Source: Cryphonectria parasitica EP155
Taxonomy: Eukaryota > Ascomycota > Sordariomycetes > Diaporthales > Cryphonectriaceae
DNA length: 64,000 nucleotides
Assembly: GCF_011745365.1 (NCBI RefSeq)
Contig: NW_024468909.1
Location: 6,138,001-6,202,000 of the forward strand
Reading direction: 5' to 3'
Shown here: positions 31,108 through 40,429 of the stretch, one piece after another
How positions within the stretch are numbered: the first letter of the stretch is position 1
Layout: each line of letters opens with the position of its first letter
Position numbers and translations under genes: made by a program
Notes under the pieces: model-generated
Told to the model about the DNA's origin: nothing
What the model saw: the letters and a program-made list of their open reading frames with translations, nothing else
The model's database searches: none

Positions 31108-31622
31108 TTGAGGGCCGAGAATTTCAGCCAGCTCGCCAATCGAAAACATAACCAATCCCTCCCCCCTCCCCCGCCCCCTCCCCAAAAAACAAAACTGTGA
31201 CGGCTGTTTTGATATCGTCACACAACAAGTTTGTCTGGAGAATTTCGATTCAAAATTTGCACCACTTTCTTGTTGAGAAACTCTGACAAGTAATCAGGCC
31301 CACTTTCGAATGACACAGTCAAGGATTTTGGAGGCAGAGTTAGGGACTTCTAGGGCTGCTGTGATGATGAAAAACAACGAGACTGCAATAATGATGCTTA
31401 GTTCATAGGCAATAAAGGACAATACTTGAGATGAAATTGAGTGATCCTACAGCACACGTGAGTGTGCAGCGGAAACATCCTACTCTTAACAAATAGGGAC
31501 CAACAGCTTTTAGGCCAGCCTGCGCCCTATGCAATGCGAAGCACAAGCACTGACAGACAGTAGGGAGCTACTGCTCTCATTTTGAGGGATGAAATATGTC
31601 CTGATTTGCCTCCTCTCCCCAA
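31108..31622. other. Intergenic between convergent genes
   Basis: 515 bp, 3' untranslated sequence of the large gene and the dehydrogenase. A C-rich stretch lies near 31158-31183. Nothing else seen. Confidence 0.55.
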
Positions 31623-32717
31623 CTACGACTTTCCGCTACCTAATATTTCCCTCTCTATAGCTTCGCCCAGATTTTGCGTGGTGCCATTTCCGCCCATATC
31701 TGCTGTAAGAACTCCCGTTTCTGAGCGAGCGAGCACCGCCTCGATGGCCTTGAGGACCAAATCTCCTGCATCTTGGTGTCCCAAGTGCCCGAGCATCATG
31801 GAGCCAGCCCAGATCATGCCGACGGGATTCGCAATGCCCTGGCCATAGATGTCAGGAGCAGAGCCGTGCACCGGCTCAAAGAGGCTTGGAAACTTCTTGT
31901 CGGGGTTGATGTTGCCTGAAGGGGCGATGGCGATGGTGCCAGCACACGCAGGGCCCAGATCCGAGAGGATGTCCCCAAACAGATTACTCCCGACCACGAC
32001 ATCGAAGATCTGCGGCCGCTGGACAAAGTGCGCGCTCAGGATGTCGATATGGTACTTATCCACCTTGACATCGGGATAATTGGACGCCATCTCGGCCACC
32101 CTGGAATCCCACCACGGCATGGTGATACTGATGCCATTGCTCTTGGTAGCGCTGGTGAGCCTGTGCCGCGGCCTGGACTGCGCCAGCTCAAAAGCGTACT
32201 TCAGCACGCGGTCCACACCCACGCGCGTCATGATCGTCTCCTGCACGACAACCTCCCTGTCGGTGCCCTCGAACATCTTTCCGCCGACGCTGCTGTACTC
32301 GCCCTCTGTGTTCTCACGCACGATCCAGAAGTCAATGTCGCCGGGCTTGCGACCGGCCAGGGGACACTTGACGCCTGGGAGAAGGCGGCAGGGCCGCAGG
32401 TTGACGTACTGGTCGAACTCGCGGCGGAACTTGAGGAGGCTGCCCCAGAGGGAGACGTCGTCGGGCACTTGGTCTGGCATACCGACGGCGCCAAAGTAGA
32501 GGGCGTCGAAGGGGGTGAGAATGTCTTTCCAGTCTGACGGGAGCATGGTGCCGTGACGGGCGTAGTAGTCACAGCTGGCGAAGTCGAAATGCTCAAACTC
32601 GATGGGGATGTTGTGGACTTTGGCGGCAGCCTGGACGCATCTGACGCCAAAGGGCATTACTTCCTTGCCGATTCCGTCGCCAGGAATGACGGCTATCTTG
32701 AGAGGACGACCTGCCAT
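31623..32717 (-). CDS. Tartrate/D-malate-type decarboxylating dehydrogenase (isopropylmalate dehydrogenase superfamily)
   Basis: NAD- and divalent-metal-dependent beta-decarboxylating dehydrogenase. Single exon, 364 residues, the normal family length. Marks: IAVIPGDGIGKEV at the N-terminus, LWGSLLKFRREFDQYVNLRPC (substrate Arg residues), WIVRENTEGEYSS, SATKSNGI with the catalytic Lys, VGSNLFGDILSDLG with metal-binding Asp residues, and FEPVHGSAPDIYGQGIANP. The motif SLLKFRREFDQY with VRENTEGEYSS resembles tartrate dehydrogenase/D-malate dehydrogenase rather than 3-isopropylmalate dehydrogenase (leucine synthesis) or isocitrate dehydrogenase, but substrate choice in this family cannot be settled by eye. 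It is divergent with an alpha/beta hydrolase and each has its own TATA box, which suggests regulated catabolic expression. Confidence 0.88.
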   Translation of the reverse strand: MAGRPLKIAVIPGDGIGKEVMPFGVRCVQAAAKVHNIPIEFEHFDFASCDYYARHGTMLPSDWKDILTPFDALYFGAVGMPDQVPDDVSLWGSLLKFRREFDQYVNLRPCRLLPGVKCPLAGRKPGDIDFWIVRENTEGEYSSVGGKMFEGTDREVVVQETIMTRVGVDRVLKYAFELAQSRPRHRLTSATKSNGISITMPWWDSRVAEMASNYPDVKVDKYHIDILSAHFVQRPQIFDVVVGSNLFGDILSDLGPACAGTIAIAPSGNINPDKKFPSLFEPVHGSAPDIYGQGIANPVGMIWAGSMMLGHLGHQDAGDLVLKAIEAVLARSETGVLTADMGGNGTTQNLGEAIEREILGSGKS

Positions 32718-32865
32718 TTTGTGGGGGGTTTTCTTTTTTGTTTTGTCTGAAGGAGAGAAAATAGAAATGAATCAAGGCTTTGGTTGTCTTGGTGATGGAT
32801 TTATGGTTATTTGGACGAGGACTCTTGTTGTTTGAAAGAGAACTTTGTGCGTTTCTTTTTTTAAT

Positions 32866-32873
32866 TATATATA
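32866..32873 (-). promoter_or_regulatory. TATA box of the tartrate/D-malate dehydrogenase gene
   Basis: TATATATA, about 150 bp before the ATG at 32717, within an AT-rich block. Confidence 0.55.
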
Positions 32874-33129
32874 CAATCATATACCTGAGTATTTCAGACC
32901 TTCGTGATATCCTGTGATGCGGGGTTATGATACTTCGTATAAAGCCTCTAATCGGTGTTCAGATAGTCCTGGTGCTGATGTTTACCGCAATTCAGCATGC
33001 CGTCACCGTCAAGGGTGGCGGGCCCGGACAAAGACAATGCCGTACGTATGTGCGCGCCCTTCTTCACTTACAAACATGTCATGTCCGCATTATATCACTG
33101 AGAGTTACATAATCATCTCCTTACCTCAT

Positions 33130-33139
33130 TATATATAAA
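33130..33139 (+). promoter_or_regulatory. TATA box of the alpha/beta hydrolase gene
   Basis: TATATATAAA, about 120 bp before the ATG at 33252. Confidence 0.65.
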
Positions 33140-33251
33140 CGAGTAGGTTCGATTACCTCTCCCTTTTTCAGTAGTCAACGGTCCTTGTTATATGGTTGTG
33201 ACTTTTTGTTGAGAGAGGGAAAAGAAAAGAACCAGAACCAAAGCAAGGAAA

Positions 33252-34193
33252 ATGGCCAAGATGTTTGAGAATTTTGAGCCCATCTCGGTCCAAACCCAAT
33301 CATCACCAGAAGTGACGATCCGCGGACTACGCAGCACAAACAGTGCTTCTTCTTCTTCTTCTTCTTCACAGCTCCCACCGCTCCTCCTGCTGCACGGCTT
33401 CCCACAGACCCTCCACATCTGGCACCGCATCGCCCCCCGGCTCACAGACACCTTCACCGTCGTGCTCCTCGACCTGCGCGGCTATGGCACCTCGTCCAAA
33501 CCAGGCGGCGACGTCTCCCAGTACGCCAAGTCCGTTATGGCACGCGACTGCGTGACGGTCATGGAGACGCTGGGCTACAAGTCCTTCTACCTCTGCGGGC
33601 ACGACCGCGGCGGCCGCGTCGGGCACAAGCTGTGCGTAGACCACCCCGACCGCGTGAGGCGCGCCATGTTCCTCGACATCTGCCCAACCCTGGCCATGTA
33701 CGAGGCCACCGACCTCACCTTCGCCACCGCCTATTTCCACTGGTTCCTGCTCATACAGCCGGCGCCCCTGCCCGAGACCATGCTGCTCTCAAACCCGCGC
33801 CGGCTGGCCGAGCTGTTCATGGGCGGGCGCCAGCTGGGCGGCACGGGCATCTTCGAGCCCGAGTGCTTTGACAAGTATGTGGCGGGCATGAGCGACCCGG
33901 ATTGCGTGCACGCCATGTGCGAGGACTATCGGGCCGCAGCGACGCTGGACCTGGACGAGCAGCGGGCGGATCTGGAAGGGTCGAGACGCATCAGATGTCC
34001 ATTGCGGGTGTTGTGGGGGAAGGCTGGGGTTGTGGAGAAGCGCTTTGACGCGCTGAGGGAGTGGCGCAAAGTGGTGGAGGAGGGCGTCAAGGTGGATGGG
34101 TATGCCGTGGACTCGGGACACTATATCCCGGAGCATGCGCCGGATGATGTTCTGGCTGCGATACAGGAGTTTTTTGTTGCTGAAGAAGAATGA
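33252..34193 (+). CDS. Alpha/beta hydrolase, haloacetate (fluoroacetate) dehalogenase-like
   Basis: Single exon, 313 residues, no signal peptide. Alpha/beta-hydrolase marks: oxyanion segment LLLHGFPQTLHIW (about residues 41-53), DLRGYGTSSKP, the nucleophile elbow GHDRGGRVGHKL with Asp as nucleophile, and C-terminal catalytic His in DSGHYIPEHAP. The block YFHWFLLIQPAPLPE in the cap, together with GHDRG, is characteristic of fluoroacetate dehalogenases; epoxide hydrolases share the Asp nucleophile and are the main alternative. A Ser run encoded by a TCT/TTC repeat (about 33344-33368) lies before the fold and may vary in length between strains. Divergent with a hydroxyacid dehydrogenase; haloacid hydrolysis yields hydroxyacids, a suggestive but unproven link. 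Confidence 0.86.
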   Translation: MAKMFENFEPISVQTQSSPEVTIRGLRSTNSASSSSSSSQLPPLLLLHGFPQTLHIWHRIAPRLTDTFTVVLLDLRGYGTSSKPGGDVSQYAKSVMARDCVTVMETLGYKSFYLCGHDRGGRVGHKLCVDHPDRVRRAMFLDICPTLAMYEATDLTFATAYFHWFLLIQPAPLPETMLLSNPRRLAELFMGGRQLGGTGIFEPECFDKYVAGMSDPDCVHAMCEDYRAAATLDLDEQRADLEGSRRIRCPLRVLWGKAGVVEKRFDALREWRKVVEEGVKVDGYAVDSGHYIPEHAPDDVLAAIQEFFVAEEE

Positions 34194-35267
34194 AATCTAG
34201 TTGTCTATTGTATTAGCAAGTTGCCTAAGAATCGGACAAGGAGGCAAATGAACTTCTCTCTTCTTTGTCTTTGTCTTTTTACCTATTAAAAAAAAAAGAA
34301 GAGGAAAAGAAAAAGAAAAAAAATTGATGGAGGAAGTGAAGTTGGTCACTTGACTGCGGTCAAAAAGTGAAGGGCTGCCAAGCAGACTCCAGGTTGAAGG
34401 ACAACTCCAACAAGACTGTGCCAAGTGGTCCTGAATATTACCAAGAGGCGGCTGAGTTGGTCCACCCCTGAGACCCTAGCAGATTTTAGGCGAGAATCTA
34501 TACGAAAAAAAACCGTTGTTTCCGGGATCCCAGCTGGGGTGGAAGAAACGTTGAGCAAATTCTGGTTTTCTAGAAGGCATAAATTGTTCACTGCCTCTTT
34601 CATTATGATTAAGGGAAAGCATAAAGGATGTTTCCATGGTTTGCAGGACAAGGCCAAGAACCCGTGGGTCGAGTTAGGTTCCCTGCCAAGGACTTGGGCC
34701 AATACTAAAGTACTTAAGTACTTAGCTATAGTAATTGTTTTCCCCTGCTTATGGGCCTGCAATGTTTCGTCTCTGTTCGCACAGTCCACCATTTACTTGT
34801 TGTAAGTAACACGTGGTGAACAGTGAGTATAGGTTCAATAGAAGATGAATCAGATTTTGGAAGATCTATATGTTCTTCTCGCATCTAGAGTATCAGTAAA
34901 TTGGGAAAAGAGGACCTTGAAAGACGATCATAAAAACCCTGACCTTCGCTTCCAATCTCGAGGATCTTTGACGGGTGATTTAGAGTTTGCCCCTGAACAG
35001 AGAGTGGGTTGTTTATTCACTGCTCCTTCCTTGCTGCTCTCCCAGCCTAATCAAAGAAGCTTTCTATGCGCTCTGCATCATGACTCTAGATTTTTACTAT
35101 TTAACGGTGGGACAGACCAACCCTCTTCCTATTCTCTCGTGCTTTCCGTCAGGCCAACCAGCTTGCTCATCACTCTTTTCTGGTGGTTATCATCATTCTT
35201 TTATTTCCTTGCATTTTACACAATCCCACACAAGCACACGCATCTTTTTATCTGTTCAAAAATAATA
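34194..35267. other. Intergenic, 1.1 kb
   Basis: Poly-A-rich stretch near 34288-34323 and frames on both strands (34346-34805) that overlap each other and show no domain. The 3' half is the promoter and leader of the chitinase gene. Confidence 0.5.
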
Positions 35268-36707
35268 ATGGTTCGCGGAGTCGGCTTCACCTCCGGCCTG
35301 GCGGCTGCCGCGGTGGTGGCCACAGCTCATGCTGCTGCCCCTCGCTATGCCCTTTACTTTGACCAGTACGTCCACACAAAAGTCAAGTTAGCGATATTAC
35401 CGAAATCTGACCACATACTTTCCAGGTATCATACCGCCGTCCTGCCCAACAGAACAATGACTGCTGGTATTACGCATGTCATTACTGCTTTTGCCAACTC
35501 GTCCTACTTCGTGGCCGACGCTGGCGAGACAATGGGCTCGTACACACCGTTCATGGACCTGACCGACATCCGTGCCATGTTCGACAACGGTACGAAGGTG
35601 TGTATGGCTATCGGCGGCTGGGGCGATCTCGAGGGTTTCCGTCTTGGTGCTGCAACCGACGCGTCGCGCGCCGCATACGCCCAGAACGTGGCCGCCACCC
35701 TGGATACCCTTGGCTACGACTGCATCGACGTCGACTGGGAGTACCCAGCCGGCAATGGCTACGACTACAAGCAGGTGCCCAACGCCCAGCTCACCGCCGA
35801 GATCGAGACGTACCCGCTGTTCCTGGCCGCTATCAAGTCCGCCATCGGCGACAAGGAACTCTCCATCGCCGTGCCAGCCCTGGAGCGCGATATGCTCGCC
35901 TACACGGCCGAGACAGTGCCTCAGATCAGCGCAGCAGTCGATTTTGTGAACATCATGACCTACGACCTGATGAACCGCCGCGACAACTTCACCAAGCACC
36001 ACACCGACGTGAACGGCTCCCTCGCCGCCATCGAGACCTACCTTACGCGCGGCATGGACCCGGCCAAGATGAACCTGGGCATCGCCTTCTACGCCAAGTA
36101 CTTCACCCTCGCCGCCAACACAACCTGCACCACCGGCCCCATCGGCTGCCCCATCGCGCTCGCCGAGGACGCAGAGGGCCAGGATACAGGCACCTCGGGC
36201 GCCGTGACCTTTGAGGCAACCTCCTTCCCCGCCGCTGGGCCTACCAACCTGACTGCGTCCCCCGACAGCTCCTGCGGCGTGGGCACCTCCTTTGCGTGCA
36301 CGGGCAATGCCACCTCGGGCTCCTGCTGCTCCCAGTATGGCTTCTGCGGCGACACAAGCGCCCACTGCGGCACTGGCTGCCAGAGCGACTACGGTACCTG
36401 CGCGGCAGCGACCAAATCGACGGCGCAGTCCTTTGCCGATGCTTTGGTTCAGGGCGAGACAGACACGGTGCGCGGTGGGCAATGGTGGGTGGATGACGTG
36501 GCCGGCCTGTTCTGGACCTGGGACACACCGGAGCTCGTCGCGCGCAAGTTTTCCGAGATCATCGAGGCCAAGGGCCTGGGCGGGGTCATGGCCTGGTCGC
36601 TGGCTGAGGATAGCTATGACTGGGGGCTGCTGAAGGCGATGCAGGATGGTGTTGCTGGGTTGAATGCGGTGGAGCAGAAGAGGAAGATTCGACGGAGACG
36701 GTATTAA
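35268..36707 (+). CDS. Secreted GH18 chitinase with inserted CBM18 chitin-binding domain
   Basis: Hydrolyses chitin. Two exons, 35268-35365 and 35426-36707, 459 residues. The 60-bp intron (GTACGT, branch TCTGAC, TTCCAG) has no stop and is in frame, so the unspliced frame also stays open; splicing restores LYFDQYHTAVLP. Start at 35268 opens a signal peptide (MVRGVGFTSGLAAAAVVATAHA). The catalytic signature DCIDVDWEYP has D131, D134, D136 and acid E138; MTYDLM (210-215) and the final barrel strand GGVMAWSLAEDSYDW (W423) are present. A hevein-type domain (residues about 316-358, eight Cys, SCCSQYGFCGDT) interrupts the barrel before its last strand. Basic C-terminus RRRRY. Role in wall remodelling or competitor/insect chitin degradation cannot be told apart. 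Confidence 0.93.
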   Translation: MVRGVGFTSGLAAAAVVATAHAAAPRYALYFDQYVHTKVKLAILPKSDHILSRYHTAVLPNRTMTAGITHVITAFANSSYFVADAGETMGSYTPFMDLTDIRAMFDNGTKVCMAIGGWGDLEGFRLGAATDASRAAYAQNVAATLDTLGYDCIDVDWEYPAGNGYDYKQVPNAQLTAEIETYPLFLAAIKSAIGDKELSIAVPALERDMLAYTAETVPQISAAVDFVNIMTYDLMNRRDNFTKHHTDVNGSLAAIETYLTRGMDPAKMNLGIAFYAKYFTLAANTTCTTGPIGCPIALAEDAEGQDTGTSGAVTFEATSFPAAGPTNLTASPDSSCGVGTSFACTGNATSGSCCSQYGFCGDTSAHCGTGCQSDYGTCAAATKSTAQSFADALVQGETDTVRGGQWWVDDVAGLFWTWDTPELVARKFSEIIEAKGLGGVMAWSLAEDSYDWGLLKAMQDGVAGLNAVEQKRKIRRRRY

Positions 36708-36957
36708 TAGTGGAGGCCCCTTAGTGACCAAGATTTCGGATCGATTTGGCAGCATGATTAGACTCAAGAAGGCGTTGTAAAAACAGTCATGAATTGAAAC
36801 GAGAGAGAGAAAAGAAAGAAAGAAGAAAAAAAAACAAAGAATAAATAACCAAAACAGTGGAAGACAGTATCGACAAGTGTAATCTTGAGGACATTATTTG
36901 GGACAGGGTGTTCAACCAATCGTATTACACCATCTTTGGCTTGTAAGTGGGTCCTGG

Positions 36958-36994
<37 letters not shown>
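36958..36994. repeat. (TC)n microsatellite
   Basis: 37 bp of CT/TC dinucleotides with one TTT interruption. Confidence 0.93.
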
Positions 36995-37152
36995 GCATAG
37001 TAGGTTTGAGGGAGCCTAATCAATGCACAACAAGCTGAGGGACATGATATAGTTAGCATGGTTTGGCCTTGACTTTGCATTTGGTGTTTGGGGAAAGGAA
37101 ACCCCAAATTCAGACACATTGTTGTGTGTATGGAGGATATGAGACACGACTT

Positions 37153-37182
37153 TGACTGACTGACTGACTGACTGACTGACTG
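37153..37182. repeat. (TGAC)n tetranucleotide repeat
   Basis: Seven and a half perfect TGAC units. Confidence 0.93.
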
Positions 37183-37870
37183 TCAAACATTTTAGGAGAG
37201 AGCTGCGGAGATTTAATGGACAGTGCAGGATAGTCCTGTCAAATTGTCCTTTTATTCTCATCCGAACTGGTCATTTCATAGCCAATAGTTTATATTGTAT
37301 CCATTTAGAAAGAAGGGGAAAAAAGCCCGTCAGTGATATCTGACACAACCTGCAGGTAGCTATTATTCATAACTGAACTGGACCAGAAAGAAAGCCATAT
37401 CAGTACATGTGCCATTCTTCTCCCCACCTCCACAAGACAAGATCAACACCAGGAGGCAACGCTATGGGGGAGGCGAGTCACAAGCACGACGCATAGCTCC
37501 TCCATGGGCTAGATCTGACAGGCTCTCAGTAGAAGCTACTATCAGCATGTCATGACTTCTTTTCAGGAGGGGCTTTGTCTCCAGACTGTCGACATGATGG
37601 TGATGATGATGGCCACCACGTCGTACAGACCCGCCACAAGTAAAAACCGTACGAGATTCCGCAATGGCCTCCGCTGCCAGTCTCCCTCTCCCTTCCTTCT
37701 TTCCACCTTCAACAATTCTCCTCCATCTCGCCCGACTGAAGCTCCCCTTTCCTTACACGCCATTGCACAACGGCATCCATCAGAAAAGACAAAAGCTACC
37801 TCGAACACTCACTCATCTGCTCACTACTCTACCCTCGCTGAGAGCCAATTCCCCTGCACACAAAACAAAA

Positions 37871-38202
37871 ATGACTTTCAAAAAGATCCGCTGCTCCTTG
37901 GCCGACTGCAAGGCCGAGGCCCAGCGCATCGTAGGTGACTGCTCCTTTTGCGAGGGCCACTTCTGCGGCAAGCACCGCCTGCTCGAAGACCACAAGTGCG
38001 AGGGTCTAGAGGATGTGAGTTCTTCATCTTTGGTTCCCTCTCCCTATTGTGTACACGTCAGAGCTTGGCTTGAGTTGGGAAGAGAAGATGCTGACGTTGG
38101 GTGTTGCTTTTCTCTCTTGTCTCGCAGTGTAAGAAGGAGTCTCATGACCGCCTCGTGGCCAAGCTGGAGAGCCAGAAGACGCGGGCTGTCAAGGTTATTT
38201 GA
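37871..38202 (+). CDS. Small AN1-type zinc finger protein
   Basis: Two exons, 37871-38014 and 38128-38202, with a 113-bp intron (GTGAGT, acceptor TCGCAG), 72 residues. Zinc ligands fit the AN1 finger: C8, C13, C24, C27, C32, H35, H41 and C43 (FCGKHRLLEDHKCEG). Almost the whole protein is the finger; exon 2 adds a short basic helix (ESHDRLVAKLESQKTR). AN1 proteins bind ubiquitin or proteasome factors and are linked to proteotoxic or metal stress; here only the fold is certain. The gene is easily missed because the unspliced frame gives an unrelated tail. Convergent with NTH1. Confidence 0.85.
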
Positions 38203-38610
38203 GAAAGAAATGACCATACGAGCTGAGATCGGTGTGGAAGCGGAAGTGCGAGGGCAGGCTAGAGCCAGGCATGATATTCAACGGTTGACTCGGCGTTTGT
38301 TCATTGGGGGAAACAGAGGCATGCTCTATACGTACTACGGCCAGGGGCGTCGGTGGAGTTGGGGTGTTTAGAGAAGCTTTCGTTGCCTGCACTTTATTGA
38401 TTCATTGGCCAGAGAGTGTCTAGCCAGGAGAGAGAGGCGTCTCTCCTATAATGAACTGCGTTGAGAAAAGTCACATTACATCCCTTTCTGTGCGCTACAA
38501 TCAATGCCGGTAACGGAGCACTGCCTCCCGTCGTCGTCTTCTCCTGGCTCTGCTCAGCTACGTTTGCCACGTCGTCTCGAAGGCCGCGCAGCTTCGTCCT
38601 CATCCTCCTC
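38203..38610. other. Intergenic between convergent genes
   Basis: 408 bp, 3' untranslated sequence of the AN1 and NTH1 genes. Nothing else seen. Confidence 0.6.
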
Positions 38611-39876
38611 TTATTTGACCGAAAGTACCACTGAAGAAGGAGGAGTACCGACATTAACTCTACTAGGGGGAATGTCCTTCACAACAGTCTCCTCTTCTTC
38701 CTCTTTTGTCTTGATAACGACCTTCTCATCCCCCTCCGCCTTCGCCTCCACCTCCACCTTGGTCGTCTCCTGCTGCAGCTGCAGCTGCCTCTTCCTCCCC
38801 TGTATCACCTTGGCCCTGTCCGCCGCCTTGCACATCCCACGCAGGCCCAGCTCGCAGTCCCCACACTTCCTGGCCACGGGCGCACAGACGGTCTGGCCCA
38901 GGCCGACCAGCAGCCAGTTGATCTCGCGCCACCGGTCCCTCGGCAGCCAGGCCTGCAGCGCCAGCCTGGTCTGCTCGGGGTTGCTCGTCCTGTGCCAGCC
39001 CCACAGGTTCGTGATGCGGTGCACGTGCACGTCGACGCCGATCCCCTCGGTGCGGCCCCACGCGCTCGACAGGCACAGGTGCGCCATCTTGGGCCCCACC
39101 CCGGGCAGCGACACCAGGCCCTCGATCGTGTCCGGGATGTCGCCGCCCCACTGGTCGCGGAGCATCTCCGCCGCCTGCTTCAGGTACTTGGTCTTGTTGT
39201 TGTGGAACCCCACCGCCCAGATCATCTCGTTGAGCGTGTCGGGCGCCACGGCGAGCATGTTCTCGAGGTTGAGCCCGGGTGGCGCGCCGGGCGTGTGCGG
39301 TGGGAGCTCCGTCTTGAGGCGGGCCATGACGACCGCGTTGGTCGTGTCTTTGGTCTGGCTTGAAAGCATCAGCGCCACGAGGGTGTGGAAGCGCTGGTCG
39401 CGCGGGCTGGCCTGCGGATCGGCCAGCCTCTCGCAGCCCATTGTGTCGACGGCTGCGTTGGCTGCCGCGCCGCCGGGCATGCGCATGATCTTGGCTGTGT
39501 CGTAGAGTTCCTCCCAGTCTGAAGGGGCCGTCACGGTCTCGGCGCCAGTTTTGGGGTCGTGAGTCTTGCGGGCGGGCTTGCGGGCGCGGCGGGCAGGGGA
39601 CGACGACGACGAGGGGTGGGTGGACGCTTGGGCTGTCGTGGTCTTGACCTCTTCTTCTTCTTCTTCTTCTTCTTCTTCAGTCTTGACCTTCACGTCTTGT
39701 TGTGCTTCCTTCTTTACAGGAGCAGTAACCGTGCGCTTGCGCTTCCTCGAGACCGTCGTCGTGTCCTGCGACTTGGGAGGTATGATGTCCTCGATGTCTG
39801 GCGCGTCGTTGCCCGTGTACGCGAAGCGCGCCATGGACGCCCTCGTGATGCGGCGGAGCGGGATTGTTGATGCCAT
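38611..39876 (-). CDS. NTH1: Endonuclease III-like DNA glycosylase/AP lyase
   Basis: Base-excision repair enzyme for oxidised pyrimidines, acting in nucleus and mitochondria. Single exon, 421 residues; the frame is open to 40086 but without an ATG before 39876. N-terminal about 110 residues are basic/acidic and disordered, with a poly-Glu run encoded by a CTT/TTC-strand repeat. The glycosylase core runs from about residue 115: [14 protein letters not shown], then the helix-hairpin-helix [18 protein letters not shown] with the catalytic Lys, and [14 protein letters not shown] with the catalytic Asp. An iron-sulfur cluster motif follows in which the third gap is longer (C-x6-C-x2-C-x7-C) than the C-x6-C-x2-C-x5-C of the bacterial enzyme. 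The C-terminal 70 residues are again charged and disordered. Confidence 0.93.
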   Translation of the reverse strand: MASTIPLRRITRASMARFAYTGNDAPDIEDIIPPKSQDTTTVSRKRKRTVTAPVKKEAQQDVKVKTEEEEEEEEEEVKTTTAQASTHPSSSSSPARRARKPARKTHDPKTGAETVTAPSDWEELYDTAKIMRMPGGAAANAAVDTMGCERLADPQASPRDQRFHTLVALMLSSQTKDTTNAVVMARLKTELPPHTPGAPPGLNLENMLAVAPDTLNEMIWAVGFHNNKTKYLKQAAEMLRDQWGGDIPDTIEGLVSLPGVGPKMAHLCLSSAWGRTEGIGVDVHVHRITNLWGWHRTSNPEQTRLALQAWLPRDRWREINWLLVGLGQTVCAPVARKCGDCELGLRGMCKAADRAKVIQGRKRQLQLQQETTKVEVEAKAEGDEKVVIKTKEEEEETVVKDIPPSRVNVGTPPSSVVLSVK

Positions 39877-40429
39877 GACGATTGATGCTAGCCGTGCAGT
39901 CTGTCGTCTTATGCAGCTTTGCTCTCTGCAGAGTAGAACGAAACAGACGTTTCTGGGCTGAGTGTGGTGTGGCGTGGCGGATATGGGTATGGCTGGTTTG
40001 TTGGTATCCCTGTGAAGCTGACTTTTGGACAGAAGGCCACTGGCTGAACAAAAGTTAGGTGGAGGACGGGTGGACTCCCCATTCACGACCCCCTGTAGAA
40101 GAGCGGATCTCTACCCATTCACCCCCTAACCTTGAGTGTGCCACATTGCTACAGTACCTTGACCTACTACTCACCTGTACCAGATTGTCACGCACTTCTC
40201 GTGTTCTTTCCTTGACCAACGGTATTGTAGATTTTGAACATTACTTTTACTTTACTTACACACATGTTTTTCCCTCTATCGTGACAATTCTAAGTTCCCC
40301 CTCATTTTGCCCATTGCAGCGGAAGAAAGCCAAGAAAAAGACAAAATCCCTTACTCAAGACACATTTTCTTCTTGTTGGTCATCCTCACTTCCTCTTTTA
40401 TTCCTCATCTCCCTGAATCCAACGCCGCC
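39877..40429. other. Intergenic, 0.55 kb
   Basis: Promoter and leader of NTH1 (minus strand) and the 3' region of the cyanovirin-like gene. No gene recognised. Confidence 0.55.

Larger units (their letters stand above)
32718..33251. promoter_or_regulatory. Divergent promoter region, dehydrogenase and hydrolase
   Basis: 534 bp with one TATA element towards each gene (32866-32873 and 33130-33139) and a GC-rich patch at about 33000-33045 between them that could carry regulator sites. Confidence 0.55.
36708..37870. other. Intergenic, 1.2 kb, with microsatellites
   Basis: 3' region of the chitinase gene, a (TC)n tract (36958-36994), a TGAC tetranucleotide repeat (37153-37182), then the promoter and leader of the AN1 gene. 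No other gene recognised. Confidence 0.55.

Noticed and set aside
34346..34805. Overlapping frames of 148 (minus) and 126 (plus) codons upstream of the chitinase
   Set aside because: They share the same DNA, neither shows a motif, and the region is AT-rich like other intergenic DNA here.
35397..36767. A 456-codon minus-strand frame
   Set aside because: Antisense of the GH18 chitinase, produced by GC-rich third positions; no domain.
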